64,000 bases of DNA from UBA964 sp031382085 (GCA_031382085.1 JANMYM010000067.1:24220-88219), one strand, 5' to 3'. Shown: positions 17,079 to 25,701, counted from the first letter of the stretch. Translations and numbers: made by a program. The notes: generated from the sequence alone by a model not told the origin.

Positions 17079-19613
17079 TCAGGCAACTTGAACGTCTGCC
17101 AGCGCACCCGACACGGGCTGAGCCATGGTGCCCAATTCGCCCGGCGCAAAGTCGTCGACATTGATCAGGTTCATGACTTTGCGATCGTAATCACGCAGCA
17201 TAGCGGCTTCGGTTTGCGAGAGGATGCCCACGGCCTCGGCCTGCGCAATCTGTCCGGCCATATCGAGCGCCGTGACCCGGCCGGTCTTTACACCTTCGAC
17301 CCGGATGCGCTTCTCCAACGGCTCCGCTGTCTGCGCCATCACCAGCGCTTCCTGCAGCAGGCCCAGCGGGTTGTTAGGTTGCACTTCCCGGTAAATGTAC
17401 TCGCACAGGCGGTCGCGTGCCGCGGTGGCATTCAACACCATGTCGGCGAGCACACGGCCCTGGCGATCGCCGGGCGCTGAATATTGCAGGCCGCGCGGAA
17501 ATATGAAGAAGCGCATGAAGCCGCCAATGAACGCATTGGGGAAATTGCGAATGAAGCCGTGCAGCTGCTCCTGTGCCTTGTACAGCAGGCTGCGACAGGC
17601 CCATTCGACGATCGGCAGGTCTTCCGGTTTGCGTCCCTGGTTGTCGAAGTGTTTGAGCGTCATCGAGGCCAGGTACATGTAGGACAGCACGTCGCCGAGT
17701 CGCGCCGACAGGTTCTCTTTCTTCTTGAGATAGCCGCCCAGGGTCAGCATCGCGACATCGACCGCAAAGGCGAACGACGCCGAGAAACGCACGATGTGCT
17801 GGTAATAGCGCAGTGCCGGTCCGGCGTCAGGTACCGACGTCAGCCGTGCGCTGGTCAACGCCATCACCAGCGAGCGCACTGCGTTGCTGATCGTAAAGCC
17901 AATATGCCCGAACAGGGCCGCGTCAAAGTCATTCAATGCCCTGCGCCGGTCGGGGTTGTTAGCCGCTTGCATTTCCTTGAGCACAAATGGATGGCAGCGG
18001 ATCGCCCCCTGACCAAAGATGATCAGGCTGCGGGTCAGGATGTTGGCGCCTTCGACCGTGATTGCGACTGGAATGACCTGATACCCTCGACCCAGATAAT
18101 TCTTGGGGCCAAGACAAATGCCCTTGCCGCCATGGATGTCCATCGCGTCGTTGGCACACTGTCGGCTCATTTCCGTCAGGTGATACTTGAGCATCGCCGA
18201 AGGCACCGATGGTTTTTCGCCGCCATCGATCGCGCCGGCCGTGACGGAACGCGCCGCATCCATCGTATAGGTGGCGCCGACCATGCGGGCGATCACGGAC
18301 TCCACGCCCTCAAACTTGCCCACCGGCATGTTGAACTGCCGGCGAATGCGGCCATAGGCTCCCGATGAAAAAACCGCGGCTTTCGCGCCGCCGGTCCCAC
18401 TGGACGGCAGCGAGATGCAGCGACCGACCGACAGCTGCTCGACCAGCATGCGCCAGCCCTGGCCCGCCATCTTGGTTCCGCCAACGATGGTATCCAGCGG
18501 CACGAATACATCCTTGCCCAGGATCGGGCCGTTCTGAAACGGCACATTGAGCGGGAAATGCCGCCGACCGATGGTGACGCCAGCCGTGTTGCGCGGAATC
18601 AGCGCAACCGTGATGCCGAGATCCGCTTTGTCGCCTAACAATTTGTCCGGATCCAACATGCGGAAGGCGAGACCGATGACGGTCGCAACCGGGGCCAGCG
18701 TTATATAGCGCTTGGAGAAGTTGAGCTTGAGACCCAGCACCTCCTTGCCCTGCCATTGCCCCTTGCAGACGACGCCCGTGTCCGGCAGCGCGGCAGCATC
18801 CGAGCCGGCGCGTGGGCCGGTCAGTGCAAAGCAAGGGATTTCTTCGCCCCTCGCCAGGCGCGGCAGGTAGTAATTCTGCTGCTCGGGCAGCCCGTAATGC
18901 TGCAGCAGTTCCGCCGGACCTAACGAATTGGGCACTGCAACGGTCGATGACACGGTGGTCGAGCGGCTCGACAGCTTGACCAGCACGCAGGAGTGGGCGT
19001 ATGCGGAAAATTCCAGGCCGCCATATTTTTTCTGGATGATCATCGCAAAGAAACCCCTGGACTTGAGGAAGTCCCAGATTTCCTTCGGTATATCGCCGCG
19101 CCGGTGCGTGATGTCGAAGTCGTCGATCATCCTGCAGAGCTCTTCGCAGGGACCGTCGATAAACGCCTGCTCTTCAGCCGTCAGCGTTGGCACTTTGGCG
19201 GCCTGCAGCCTGGTCCAGTCAGGTTTGCCACTGAACAACTGACCATCCCACCAGACAGTGCCCGCTTCCAGAGCTTCGCGCTCGGTCTGCGACATCGATG
19301 GCAGCATGCGTTTGTACACTTTGAGAAACGGCGCTGTGACCAAACCTTTGCGAACCGGTCCGATGTTAAAAAGTGCTAACAAAAGGAACAGCGCCCAGAG
19401 AAAACCTTTCCAGATACCGTGAGGTTCTCCCAGCCAGGTATAAAGTCCTAACAAGACGCCGAAGGTGGCGGTAAAGGACAGCAGGCTTTGGCTCTTGTAG
19501 GCCAGGAACAGCAGCGCAATGACAAATGCGATGGCGATACCGCCACCCCAGCCGAGTGTCAATGCCCAGATGGCAGCGGCAACGATTCCCAGGGTAACAA
19601 GGGCACGAATCAT
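17079..19613 (-). CDS. fadE: Acyl-CoA dehydrogenase, FadE type
   Basis: 844 residues, near the 814 of E. coli FadE. The N-terminus carries hydrophobic segments (about 1-35, 45-60 and 70-90) anchoring it at the membrane. The dehydrogenase core includes CFALTGPRAGSDAAALPDTG for flavin/substrate binding, LKLNFSKRYITLAPVA, MAGQGWRMLVEQLSVGRCISLPSSGTGGAK and DIHGGKGICLGPKNYLGR. It catalyses the first, FAD-dependent step of fatty-acid beta-oxidation. The C-terminal DUF1974 extension is present. No other fad gene is adjacent. Confidence 0.93.
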   Translation of the reverse strand: MIRALVTLGIVAAAIWALTLGWGGGIAIAFVIALLFLAYKSQSLLSFTATFGVLLGLYTWLGEPHGIWKGFLWALFLLLALFNIGPVRKGLVTAPFLKVYKRMLPSMSQTEREALEAGTVWWDGQLFSGKPDWTRLQAAKVPTLTAEEQAFIDGPCEELCRMIDDFDITHRRGDIPKEIWDFLKSRGFFAMIIQKKYGGLEFSAYAHSCVLVKLSSRSTTVSSTVAVPNSLGPAELLQHYGLPEQQNYYLPRLARGEEIPCFALTGPRAGSDAAALPDTGVVCKGQWQGKEVLGLKLNFSKRYITLAPVATVIGLAFRMLDPDKLLGDKADLGITVALIPRNTAGVTIGRRHFPLNVPFQNGPILGKDVFVPLDTIVGGTKMAGQGWRMLVEQLSVGRCISLPSSGTGGAKAAVFSSGAYGRIRRQFNMPVGKFEGVESVIARMVGATYTMDAARSVTAGAIDGGEKPSVPSAMLKYHLTEMSRQCANDAMDIHGGKGICLGPKNYLGRGYQVIPVAITVEGANILTRSLIIFGQGAIRCHPFVLKEMQAANNPDRRRALNDFDAALFGHIGFTISNAVRSLVMALTSARLTSVPDAGPALRYYQHIVRFSASFAFAVDVAMLTLGGYLKKKENLSARLGDVLSYMYLASMTLKHFDNQGRKPEDLPIVEWACRSLLYKAQEQLHGFIRNFPNAFIGGFMRFFIFPRGLQYSAPGDRQGRVLADMVLNATAARDRLCEYIYREVQPNNPLGLLQEALVMAQTAEPLEKRIRVEGVKTGRVTALDMAGQIAQAEAVGILSQTEAAMLRDYDRKVMNLINVDDFAPGELGTMAQPVSGALADVQVA

Positions 19614-19649
19614 GTAGGACTACTCCGGCAAAAAAAGGCTGATGCCAGA

Positions 19650-19754
19650 CTATAGCCCTACGTTCGGCTTCGCGTCACCGGTCCGCCTGTCAGGCCGCCG
19701 TTCCCGGTCGTAATCCGACGCCAGCGCTACCTGGCTCATGACGAGCGCGACCAC
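19650..19754 (-). other. Possible 34-residue ORF or signal-peptide remnant between fadE and mdh
   Basis: Read from a GTG at 19754, this frame gives VVALVMSQVALASDYDRE and then Arg/Pro-rich sequence to a TAG at 19650. The open frame continues upstream to a TAA with RRLLGAT, so the full open stretch resembles a signal peptide (Arg pair, hydrophobic core, ALA-S cut). There is no good Shine-Dalgarno or ATG. It could be a degraded gene or chance; the rest of 19614-19798 shows nothing else. Confidence 0.2.
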
Positions 19755-19798
19755 TGTCGCGCCCAGTAGTCTTCGGGTTTAGTCGACGGCACGATTTC

Positions 19799-20779
19799 TC
19801 ACCCTAACAGGTCCTTGACCCCGTCCCGCTCTTCGAGAAGTTCGGCGTGGGTCGCATCCATGCGCCTGCGGCTGAAGTCGTCGATGGCCAGCCCCTTGAT
19901 GATTTCATAGGCACCGTTGCGGCATGCCACCGGGTAGGAATAAATGATGCCCTCGGGTATGCCATAGCTGCCGTCTGAGGGAATTCCCATCGACAGGTAA
20001 TCGCCTTCCGGCGAGCCCTTGACCCAATCGCGTACGTGATCAATGGCGGCGGATGCAGCCGATGCGGCGGACGATGCGCCGCGCGCCTTGATGATGGCGG
20101 CGCCGCGCTGCTGCACGGTCGGGATAAAGTTGGATTCGATCCAGGCCTGGTCCACCAGCGCTTTCGCCGGCTTGCCATTGACGGTGCAGTGATTGATGTC
20201 CGGATACTGCGTCGCGCTGTGATTGCCCCAGATGATCATGCGGCGGATGTTATTGAAGTGCACAGCGGTTTTTTCCGACAACTGCGACAGCGCGCGGTTG
20301 TGGTCCAGGCGTGTCATCGCGGTAAAACAGCGCGGATTCAGCGTCGGCGCGTTCTTCATCGCAATCAGCGAGTTCGTGTTGGCCGGGTTGCCGACCACCA
20401 GCACCCGTACATCGCGGCTCGCGACCTCGTTCAGCGCCTTGCCCTGAACCGAAAAAATCTGCGCATTAGCTAACAAGAGGTCCTTGCGCTCCATGCCCGG
20501 GCCGCGCGGCCGCGCGCCGACCAGCAGGCCGACATTGCAATCCCTGAAGGCGACCCGCGCATCGTCTGTAGCTACGACCTTGTTGAGGGTCGGGAACGCG
20601 CAGTCGTTGAGTTCCATCACCACGCCCTGCAGGGTCGGCAGCGCCGGCGTGATTTCCAGCAGCTGCAGGTTGATCGGTTGATCCGGGCCTAACAAAGCAC
20701 CCGAAGCGACGCGAAAGGCGAGGGCATAACCGATCTGGCCGGCGGCGCCGGTGATGGCGACGTTAACGGGGGCTTTCAT
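19799..20779 (-). CDS. mdh: Malate dehydrogenase
   Basis: 326 residues, of the longer (type 2, MDH of about 330 aa) group used by many proteobacteria. NAD-binding motif GAAGQIGYALAFRVASG at the N-terminus; substrate loop VGARPRGPGMERKDLL; VVGNPANTNSLIAM; catalytic Asp/His region TRLDHNRALSQL and IIWGNHSATQYPD. Cytosolic enzyme of the TCA cycle interconverting malate and oxaloacetate. Encoded alone, with 185 bases to fadE downstream and the anti-sigma gene upstream on the same strand. Confidence 0.94.
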   Translation of the reverse strand: MKAPVNVAITGAAGQIGYALAFRVASGALLGPDQPINLQLLEITPALPTLQGVVMELNDCAFPTLNKVVATDDARVAFRDCNVGLLVGARPRGPGMERKDLLLANAQIFSVQGKALNEVASRDVRVLVVGNPANTNSLIAMKNAPTLNPRCFTAMTRLDHNRALSQLSEKTAVHFNNIRRMIIWGNHSATQYPDINHCTVNGKPAKALVDQAWIESNFIPTVQQRGAAIIKARGASSAASAASAAIDHVRDWVKGSPEGDYLSMGIPSDGSYGIPEGIIYSYPVACRNGAYEIIKGLAIDDFSRRRMDATHAELLEERDGVKDLLG

Positions 20780-20851
20780 GCGCGCAAAACTCCATGGGGA
20801 CTGGCAACAACAGGGCGCAATTTTAGCAGTGCGCGGCGCCGCACGGGCACG

Positions 20852-21622
20852 CTACTGTCCAGTCTTTGCCGGCGGCGCCTCGAATTGCGGAAAGCGCGCT
20901 TTGAGGGCACGCCATTCGCGGTCGGCGGCGCGCCGCTGGCCCTTGCTACGCAGCTCGACAATTTTTCGGTACCAAAGCTCGGGTGACGGCTGGACATCGA
21001 CCGTTTCGCTGCGAACCGCACTGGCCTGACTCGACGGCATGGTCAGGCCCGCACCGCCGCTGGCCTTGGCCAGGGTGTCTGCGGACGCGTCGGCAAGTGC
21101 TGCAGCGGGCGGCGGCGCAGGCGCCTCCGGGGCCGCGGCTGCGGATACCTGCGCGCGCCCGACGGCAGGCATCTCTGCTGCCACGGTGTTGCTGATCCCG
21201 GATTCACGGGCGGGCGGCCGTGCAACCGCAGGTTTGACTTCAACGGCCTCCGCTATTGGCGCGTCGGCGTCCGCGGGTGCGACAGCGGCCGTGGTCGCAT
21301 CGCGTGCATCGCGGCGTAGATCAGTTTCGGCACGCACGCGGGGAGCGGGCGCGCCGGCATTGGGACCCAGTCGCACGACGACTGCAAGCGCAAACACCAG
21401 CGTCGCCGCGAGACCTAACGGCATGACCCATGGGCGCAGGGTAAAAAAAACCGGTCGTGACGCCTCGTCGCTGCTGGTGTCGCGCAATGCAGCGCGTGCT
21501 CGTGCCAGCACGACCTTGTCGATTTCGGCGGACGGCTCGAGCGGATCCGCCACGCTGGACCGTCGGAACAACGGTTCGCGTCGTGCAAGCCGGGCATCGA
21601 TGTCATCGGGCGGAGTATTCAT
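20852..21622 (-). CDS. Putative anti-sigma factor (single TM)
   Basis: 256 residues. The short cytoplasmic N-terminal part (about 1-65) contains EPSAEIDKVVLARARAAL. One membrane helix follows (VMPLGLAATLVFALAVVV), then an Ala/Pro-rich periplasmic region and a short conserved end (PSPELWYRKIVELRSKGQRRAADREWRALKARFP). No zinc-finger anti-sigma motif (HxxxCxxC) is present. The call rests on topology and on translational coupling (ATGA) to an ECF sigma gene. The C-terminal segment resembles that of other sigma-linked membrane proteins. Confidence 0.7.
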   Translation of the reverse strand: MNTPPDDIDARLARREPLFRRSSVADPLEPSAEIDKVVLARARAALRDTSSDEASRPVFFTLRPWVMPLGLAATLVFALAVVVRLGPNAGAPAPRVRAETDLRRDARDATTAAVAPADADAPIAEAVEVKPAVARPPARESGISNTVAAEMPAVGRAQVSAAAAPEAPAPPPAAALADASADTLAKASGGAGLTMPSSQASAVRSETVDVQPSPELWYRKIVELRSKGQRRAADREWRALKARFPQFEAPPAKTGQ

Positions 21623-22206
21623 TTCTCCGGCTCCAGACCCGCCAAAGCAGCGCGCAATTTTGCGACCGCGTAGCGCAAACGGCTTTTCGCCGTCTCCGCA
21701 CCCACGCCCGTGACCGCGGCAATCTGCTCGACCGACAGATCGGACTCTTCATACAACAGAAACGCGTCGCGCTGCTCGGCTGGCAATGCTGCGATCGCGC
21801 TACGCAGCTGCGCGCCGAGTTCGTCGCTTTCCGCATTCCGGTCCGGCGCATCGCTGGCGGGCGCCGGCACAGTCAATTCTGCATCCGCTTCATCTGCAAG
21901 TTTCGGCCTAACAGAACGGCGCCGGCAATGGTCGATGAAACAGTGGTAGGCGATGGTGTAGAGAAAGGTCTGGAATTTCGCGCGCGCCTCGTAACGTGAG
22001 CGCTGCCCGATAACTTTGCCCCAGACTTCCTGGAACAAGTCGTTAGCCAGTTCGCGATCGTGACATTGCCGCACCAGATAACGGTACAGCGGCGCGCGAT
22101 GGCGCGAATAGAGAACTTCAAAGGCGCGCGCATCACCCGCTGCATAGGCGAGCAGCAGCTCAGCATCATCTTTCAGCGCAAGCAGTGCACCGTCCGCCAC
22201 CTTCAT
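21619..22206 (-). CDS. ECF RNA polymerase sigma factor
   Basis: 195 residues from the ATG at 22206; the frame also has ATG 22266 and GTG 22284, but DDAELLLAYAAGDARAFEVLY is a usual ECF beginning. Region 2: YLVRQCHDRELANDLFQEVWGKVI and AKFQTFLYTIAYHCFIDHCRRR. Region 4: LPAEQRDAFLLYEESDLSVEQIAAVTGVGAETAKSRLRYAVAKLR. It directs RNA polymerase to alternative promoters, presumably restrained by the overlapping downstream membrane protein. Its upstream region is shared with the divergent YtrA-type operon. Confidence 0.9.
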   Translation of the reverse strand: MKVADGALLALKDDAELLLAYAAGDARAFEVLYSRHRAPLYRYLVRQCHDRELANDLFQEVWGKVIGQRSRYEARAKFQTFLYTIAYHCFIDHCRRRSVRPKLADEADAELTVPAPASDAPDRNAESDELGAQLRSAIAALPAEQRDAFLLYEESDLSVEQIAAVTGVGAETAKSRLRYAVAKLRAALAGLEPEK

Positions 22207-22390
22207 CGCGCGCACTTTACGCGGCGCAAGCGTGCCCAGTAACGACGGTTGGAGGGGGTAAACCATGCAGTTGCAGTCGCTCACATGGCTTTAACGGTCA
22301 CCAGGCAATTTTCGGGCTAACTATAATCTTTGGTTTTTCAATGACTTAAGTTCAAAAAACGTTTCAATCGTATTTTTCACAAAACATTTG

Positions 22391-22420
22391 TTGACACAGT
22401 ACTAGTGTTGTAGTGATATA
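22391..22420 (+). promoter_or_regulatory. Sigma-70-like promoter of the YtrA-type operon
   Basis: TTGACA at 22391-22396 is a perfect -35 box. Eighteen bases later GATATA (22415-22420) with adjacent TATAAC gives the -10 region. The promoter lies in unusually AT-rich DNA (22310-22430) and overlaps the first GTGTTG-N10-TAACAC operator, so repressor binding would block RNA polymerase. Confidence 0.7.
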
Positions 22421-22426
22421 TAACAC
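22405..22426 (+). promoter_or_regulatory. Operator 1 for GntR/YtrA-type regulator
   Basis: GTGTTG (22405-22410), ten bases, TAACAC (22421-22426): an imperfect palindrome covering the spacer and -10 of the promoter. The same word with the same ten-base spacing recurs at 22638-22659 just before the regulator gene. The shared block extends to ACTAGTGTTGTAGT on the left and TAACACC on the right. Inferred autoregulatory site. Confidence 0.65.
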
Positions 22427-22482
22427 CATGGAAGGGCGAAACAGAGTGTAGCGCCCAGTGTTAAACAGCTAAGGAGATGGAG

Positions 22483-22638
22483 ATGAGCAACTTTTACGAC
22501 AACGTGTTGAAGAGCGTCGCAGGTGCGGCGGCGGCTTTGGTCGTCACATGGGTGATGAGCTACGGCTTCGTGGAATCCACCCGGTACGTGCATGCTGGCG
22601 TGACGAGCAGCGTCATGGTTGCGACATTCCGCAACTAG
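22483..22638 (+). CDS. 51-residue single-TM mini-protein
   Basis: The ATG at 22483 has AAGGAG six bases upstream, an ideal ribosome site; an in-frame ATG at 22477 would leave no spacing. The product begins MSNFYDNVLKSVAGAAAALV, runs through one hydrophobic segment (about residues 10-31) and ends MVATFRN. It lies directly downstream of the strong promoter and upstream of the GntR gene, and its TAG stop abuts operator 2. It is the first gene of the operon. Similar small membrane proteins are not known to me; it may associate with or regulate the ABC permease. Confidence 0.72.
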   Translation: MSNFYDNVLKSVAGAAAALVVTWVMSYGFVESTRYVHAGVTSSVMVATFRN

Positions 22639-22659
22639 TGTTGTAGTTCGGCGTAACAC
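22638..22659 (+). promoter_or_regulatory. Operator 2 for GntR/YtrA-type regulator
   Basis: GTGTTG (22638-22643), ten bases, TAACAC (22654-22659), 35 bases before the GntR start codon. The arms and spacing match operator 1. The N10 sequence differs except for its first four bases, so arms appear conserved by binding and not only by recent duplication. It may control a second promoter or act as a roadblock within the operon. Confidence 0.6.
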
Positions 22660-22693
22660 CAGTAACCCTCGGTCACTCGGAGATCATCGTCGC

Positions 22694-23110
22694 ATGGACC
22701 CGCAATGGGATGACAGCCAGCCGATTTACCGGCAGCTCCGCGACCGTGTCGTGGCGATGATCCTCGAGGGCGTGCTGAAAGAGGGCGATCCTCTGCCATC
22801 AGTACGCAACGTCGCCGCGGAGTTTCGTCTCAATCCGCTGACGGTACTGAAGGGCTATCAGCAGCTGGTGGATGAGTCACTGGTGGAGAAGCGCCGGGGC
22901 CGCGGCATGTTTGTGAATGCCGGGGCGCGCGTTGCCCTGATGAAGGACGAAAAACAGCGCTTTCTCGCAGCCGAGTGGCCGCGCGTGCACGCGAGCATTC
23001 AACGCCTGGGTCTCAGCGTTGCTGAATTGATGAGCGTCGCGCCGGTGGCGCCGAAAGCTAACAACTGGGCCCCTGTGACGCCCGGCCCTGAAGAGGATCT
23101 GGGAACATGA
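22694..23110 (+). CDS. GntR-family regulator, YtrA subfamily
   Basis: 138 residues from the ATG at 22694 (GGAG about eleven bases upstream). N-terminal winged helix: PIYRQLRDRVVAMILEGVLKEGDPLPSVRNVAAEFRLNPLTVLKGYQQL, then KRRGRGMFV. The C-terminal part is only about 65 residues, characteristic of YtrA-type GntR proteins that lack a large effector domain and usually repress a neighbouring ABC transporter operon. It overlaps the ATPase gene by ATGA. The two GTGTTG-N10-TAACAC sites nearby are its likely targets. Confidence 0.88.
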   Translation: MDPQWDDSQPIYRQLRDRVVAMILEGVLKEGDPLPSVRNVAAEFRLNPLTVLKGYQQLVDESLVEKRRGRGMFVNAGARVALMKDEKQRFLAAEWPRVHASIQRLGLSVAELMSVAPVAPKANNWAPVTPGPEEDLGT

Positions 23111-23976
23111 GTCCGATTATTTCCGCGCGCAGCCTGGTGAAGAACTATGGCGAGACCCATGCGCTGGACAACGTCAGTTTTGAGGTCGAACCAGGCCGTA
23201 TTGTCGGCCTGATCGGGCCTAACGGCGCTGGCAAGACAACCGCCCTCAAGGCCCTGCTCGGTCTGACTCCATTCAAGGGCGACATGCAGGTCGCCGGGCG
23301 CGATCCGCGCGTGGCCCGGGACGAATTGATGCGCGACGTGTGCTTCATCGCCGACGTGGCGGTGCTGCCGAAGTGGCTGCGCGTGACGCAGGCCCTGGAT
23401 TTTGTCGAGGGCGTACATCCGAAATTTCATCGTGCGCGCGCCGAAGAATTTCTGCAGAAGACCGACATCAAGATGAAGTCGCGGGTGCGTGAGTTGTCCA
23501 AAGGCATGGTGACGCAGCTGCACCTGGCCTTGATACTGGCCATTGACGCAAAACTGCTGGTCCTGGATGAGCCGACCCTGGGCCTGGATCTCCTCTACCG
23601 GCGCGCTTTCTATGACACTTTGTTGAACGACTATTTCAACGAAGAACGAACGATCATCATTACCACCCATCAGGTCGAGGAAATCGAAAACCTGCTGACC
23701 GACGTCATGTTCATCAATCACGGCAAGATCGTCTTGAACTGCGCCGTCGATGCGCTGCCGGCGCGATTTCATCAGGTGGTTGTGGGTCCCGACAAGCTCG
23801 CCGCAGCGCGCGCGCTGAATCCCATACATGAACGGGAAGTTTTCGGACGCTATGGCATGACTTTCGACGGTCGCCCTGCAGCCGAATTGGAGTCGTTAGG
23901 TGAATTACGCACGCCGTCGATCGCCGACCTGTTTGTCGCGATGATGAGCAAGCCGGCGCAGGGAGCCGCAGCATGA
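23107..23976 (+). CDS. ABC transporter ATP-binding protein
   Basis: 289 residues. Walker A GPNGAGKTT (about 40-48), signature region VRELSKGMVTQLHLAL (a variant of LSGGQ), Walker B LLVLDEPTLGLD and H-loop IITTHQVEEIE. The last about 70 residues form a small C-terminal extension. Family: ATPases of two-component ABC-2 exporters as in Bacillus YtrB. Starts inside the GntR stop codon and overlaps the permease gene by four bases, so the three proteins are translationally coupled. Confidence 0.92.
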   Translation: MSPIISARSLVKNYGETHALDNVSFEVEPGRIVGLIGPNGAGKTTALKALLGLTPFKGDMQVAGRDPRVARDELMRDVCFIADVAVLPKWLRVTQALDFVEGVHPKFHRARAEEFLQKTDIKMKSRVRELSKGMVTQLHLALILAIDAKLLVLDEPTLGLDLLYRRAFYDTLLNDYFNEERTIIITTHQVEEIENLLTDVMFINHGKIVLNCAVDALPARFHQVVVGPDKLAAARALNPIHEREVFGRYGMTFDGRPAAELESLGELRTPSIADLFVAMMSKPAQGAAA

Positions 23977-24890
23977 AACAGTTTATGACCTTGATACGCC
24001 GTGAGTTCTGGGAGCACCGTGGCCTGTGGATGGCGCCGTTGATTGCCGCCGGATTCCTGATCGCCGCAGTGGCGCTCAGCGGGTTGTCCTCGAACGGTTT
24101 CAAGATCAGCATCGACGATCAGCATTTCAATTTCGCACAAGCCATCACCCAGGATCAGAAAGCCAAATTGTTCGGTGTCGGTATCGCCGCGCTCGGCCTG
24201 CCGATCCTGATTACCATGGTTGTTGTAGTGTTTTTCTATCTGGCAGACGCCATGTACGGGGAACGCAAGGATCGCAGCATCCTGTTCTGGAAATCAATGC
24301 CGGTCTCGGACAGCGCGACAGTCTGGTCCAAAGTCGCAACGGCCCTGGCCGTGGTGCCGGTCTACACCTGGGTCGTCGGTATGCTGACCGTGACCCTCGG
24401 ATTCCTGATTGGCAGCATCCGGGTCAGTGGCACGCCAATCGAGAAATTTGTCGCCTGGGACACCGGTATCTGGTTCCAGGTGCAGGCGATCGCGCTGGCT
24501 AACATGCTGGTGGCGTCGCTGTGGTATGCGCCTGTGGCCGGCTACATGCTGGCGGTATCAGCATGGGCTCGCCGCAGCGTGCTGATGTGGATCACCCTGC
24601 CACCGGTCATTCTCGTCTGGTTGGAAGAGATTATTTTCAAGACCAAACATATCGCAGTATTCATTGGCAATCGGCTGACCGGGTTCTTCGAGTTCCTGGG
24701 CAGGGACTCGGGGCCGGCGCAAAAAGGTCTGGAAAAAGGCCAGACGGAAATGCAGTGGCTGAGCGAGCGAATGGATGCCATCAGCGCGGTCGATTTGTTA
24801 GGCCGCATCGAGCTCTGGGCTGGCGTCCTGGTGGCGGTTGGCCTGGTTTTTGTCGCCGTTCGCATGCGTCGTTATCGCGACGACACCTGA
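23973..24890 (+). CDS. ABC-2 type transporter permease
   Basis: 305 residues with about six membrane segments. The N-terminus FMTLIRREFWEHRGLWMAPLI is the usual beginning of ABC-2 permeases. DAMYGERKDRSILFWKSMPVSDSATVWSKV is a conserved cytoplasmic loop of YtrC/D-like proteins. An extended soluble loop (about 230-270) precedes the last helix. It would form the channel for the adjacent ATPase. Substrate unknown; related systems respond to cell-wall-active compounds. Confidence 0.87.
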   Translation: MKQFMTLIRREFWEHRGLWMAPLIAAGFLIAAVALSGLSSNGFKISIDDQHFNFAQAITQDQKAKLFGVGIAALGLPILITMVVVVFFYLADAMYGERKDRSILFWKSMPVSDSATVWSKVATALAVVPVYTWVVGMLTVTLGFLIGSIRVSGTPIEKFVAWDTGIWFQVQAIALANMLVASLWYAPVAGYMLAVSAWARRSVLMWITLPPVILVWLEEIIFKTKHIAVFIGNRLTGFFEFLGRDSGPAQKGLEKGQTEMQWLSERMDAISAVDLLGRIELWAGVLVAVGLVFVAVRMRRYRDDT

Positions 24891-24904
24891 ACAAGTCCAG
24901 GTAA

Positions 24905-24922
24905 TGTCGCCAAATGGCGGCA
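24905..24922 (+). terminator. Hairpin after the ABC operon (candidate terminator)
   Basis: TGTCGCC (24905-24911) pairs with GGCGGCA (24916-24922) with one G-T wobble and an AAAT loop. It lies 15 bases after the permease stop. It is followed by only TT, so it is a weak intrinsic terminator at best. Confidence 0.35.
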
Positions 24923-24996
24923 TTGGCAGGCACCCAGACTTGTCCCTATAGTCGCTGCTTGTCCGGCCGTTCCGGCCGGCATCCTAAGGAGTGGTC

Positions 24997-25596
24997 ATGC
25001 GTTGTCTGTTAGCTGTGGCGGTCGCTGTCCTGTCGATGTCGTTGGCTACGGATGCTTTCTCCGATCCGCCGCCCTGGGCACCGGCGCATGGCTATCGCAA
25101 TAAGGACAAGGGCAAGAGCAAGGGCAGGTCCGAACGAGAGCAGTATTACGTCGGCTATTCAGGAAATGAATACGAGCGCGACTACGACATCGTCCGCAGT
25201 GGCCGCTGCAATCGCGAAAAGGTCGGCGCGGTGATCGGCGGCGTAGTCGGCGGCGTCATCGGCAATGAGGTCGGCAGCCGCGACAACCGCCTGATAGCAA
25301 CCATCCTGGGCGCAGCGGCCGGCGCGCTGATTGGCGCAAAGATTGGCCGTGACATGGATGATCGTGATCGCGCCTGCTGGGGGCAGGCGCTCGAGTTGGG
25401 CACCACCGGGCGGCGCGTGCTCTGGAGCAATGAAGCTAACGGCGTGCGCTATGACATCACGCCGGGCGACGGCTCACGCAGCGGCGGCCGCGTTTGCCGC
25501 GACTACACGCTTGTTGAATACCGCGGCCGCAACAGTATCAGCTCGTCCGGCACAGCCTGCCAGGTACGCTCCGGCGAATGGGGTCTCGAACGCTAG
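24997..25596 (+). CDS. Secreted glycine-zipper 2TM protein
   Basis: 199 residues from the ATG at 24997 (AAGGAG five bases upstream; the GTG at 24991 overlaps that site). Signal peptide LLAVAVAVLSMSLATDAFS. After a charged Lys/Arg-rich region there is a glycine-zipper hairpin: VGAVIGGVVGGVIGNEVGS...ILGAAAGALIGAKIGRDMDD, as in Rickettsia 17-kDa antigen-like proteins. Then comes a domain with ACWGQALELGTTGRRVLW and three Cys. Probably an outer-membrane-associated or periplasmic protein of unknown role. Confidence 0.82.
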   Translation: MRCLLAVAVAVLSMSLATDAFSDPPPWAPAHGYRNKDKGKSKGRSEREQYYVGYSGNEYERDYDIVRSGRCNREKVGAVIGGVVGGVIGNEVGSRDNRLIATILGAAAGALIGAKIGRDMDDRDRACWGQALELGTTGRRVLWSNEANGVRYDITPGDGSRSGGRVCRDYTLVEYRGRNSISSSGTACQVRSGEWGLER

Positions 25597-25701
25597 CCGT
25601 CGTTGTCGATAGACAGGACCTATGGAAATGATAAAGAAAATTGATTTTTCATTCAGGTCGTGCAGCCGTAGGATGGCAGCCATCAATCACGGAGAACTGC
25701 C

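Noticed and set aside
17484..18368. 294-residue plus-strand frame opposite fadE
   Set aside because: Antisense to a clear acyl-CoA dehydrogenase, with His/Arg-rich composition and no motif.
24967..24981. CCGGCC-rich inverted repeat before the glycine-zipper gene
   Set aside because: It is formed by self-complementary GGCC units with a very short loop and no T-run; not convincing as a terminator or operator.
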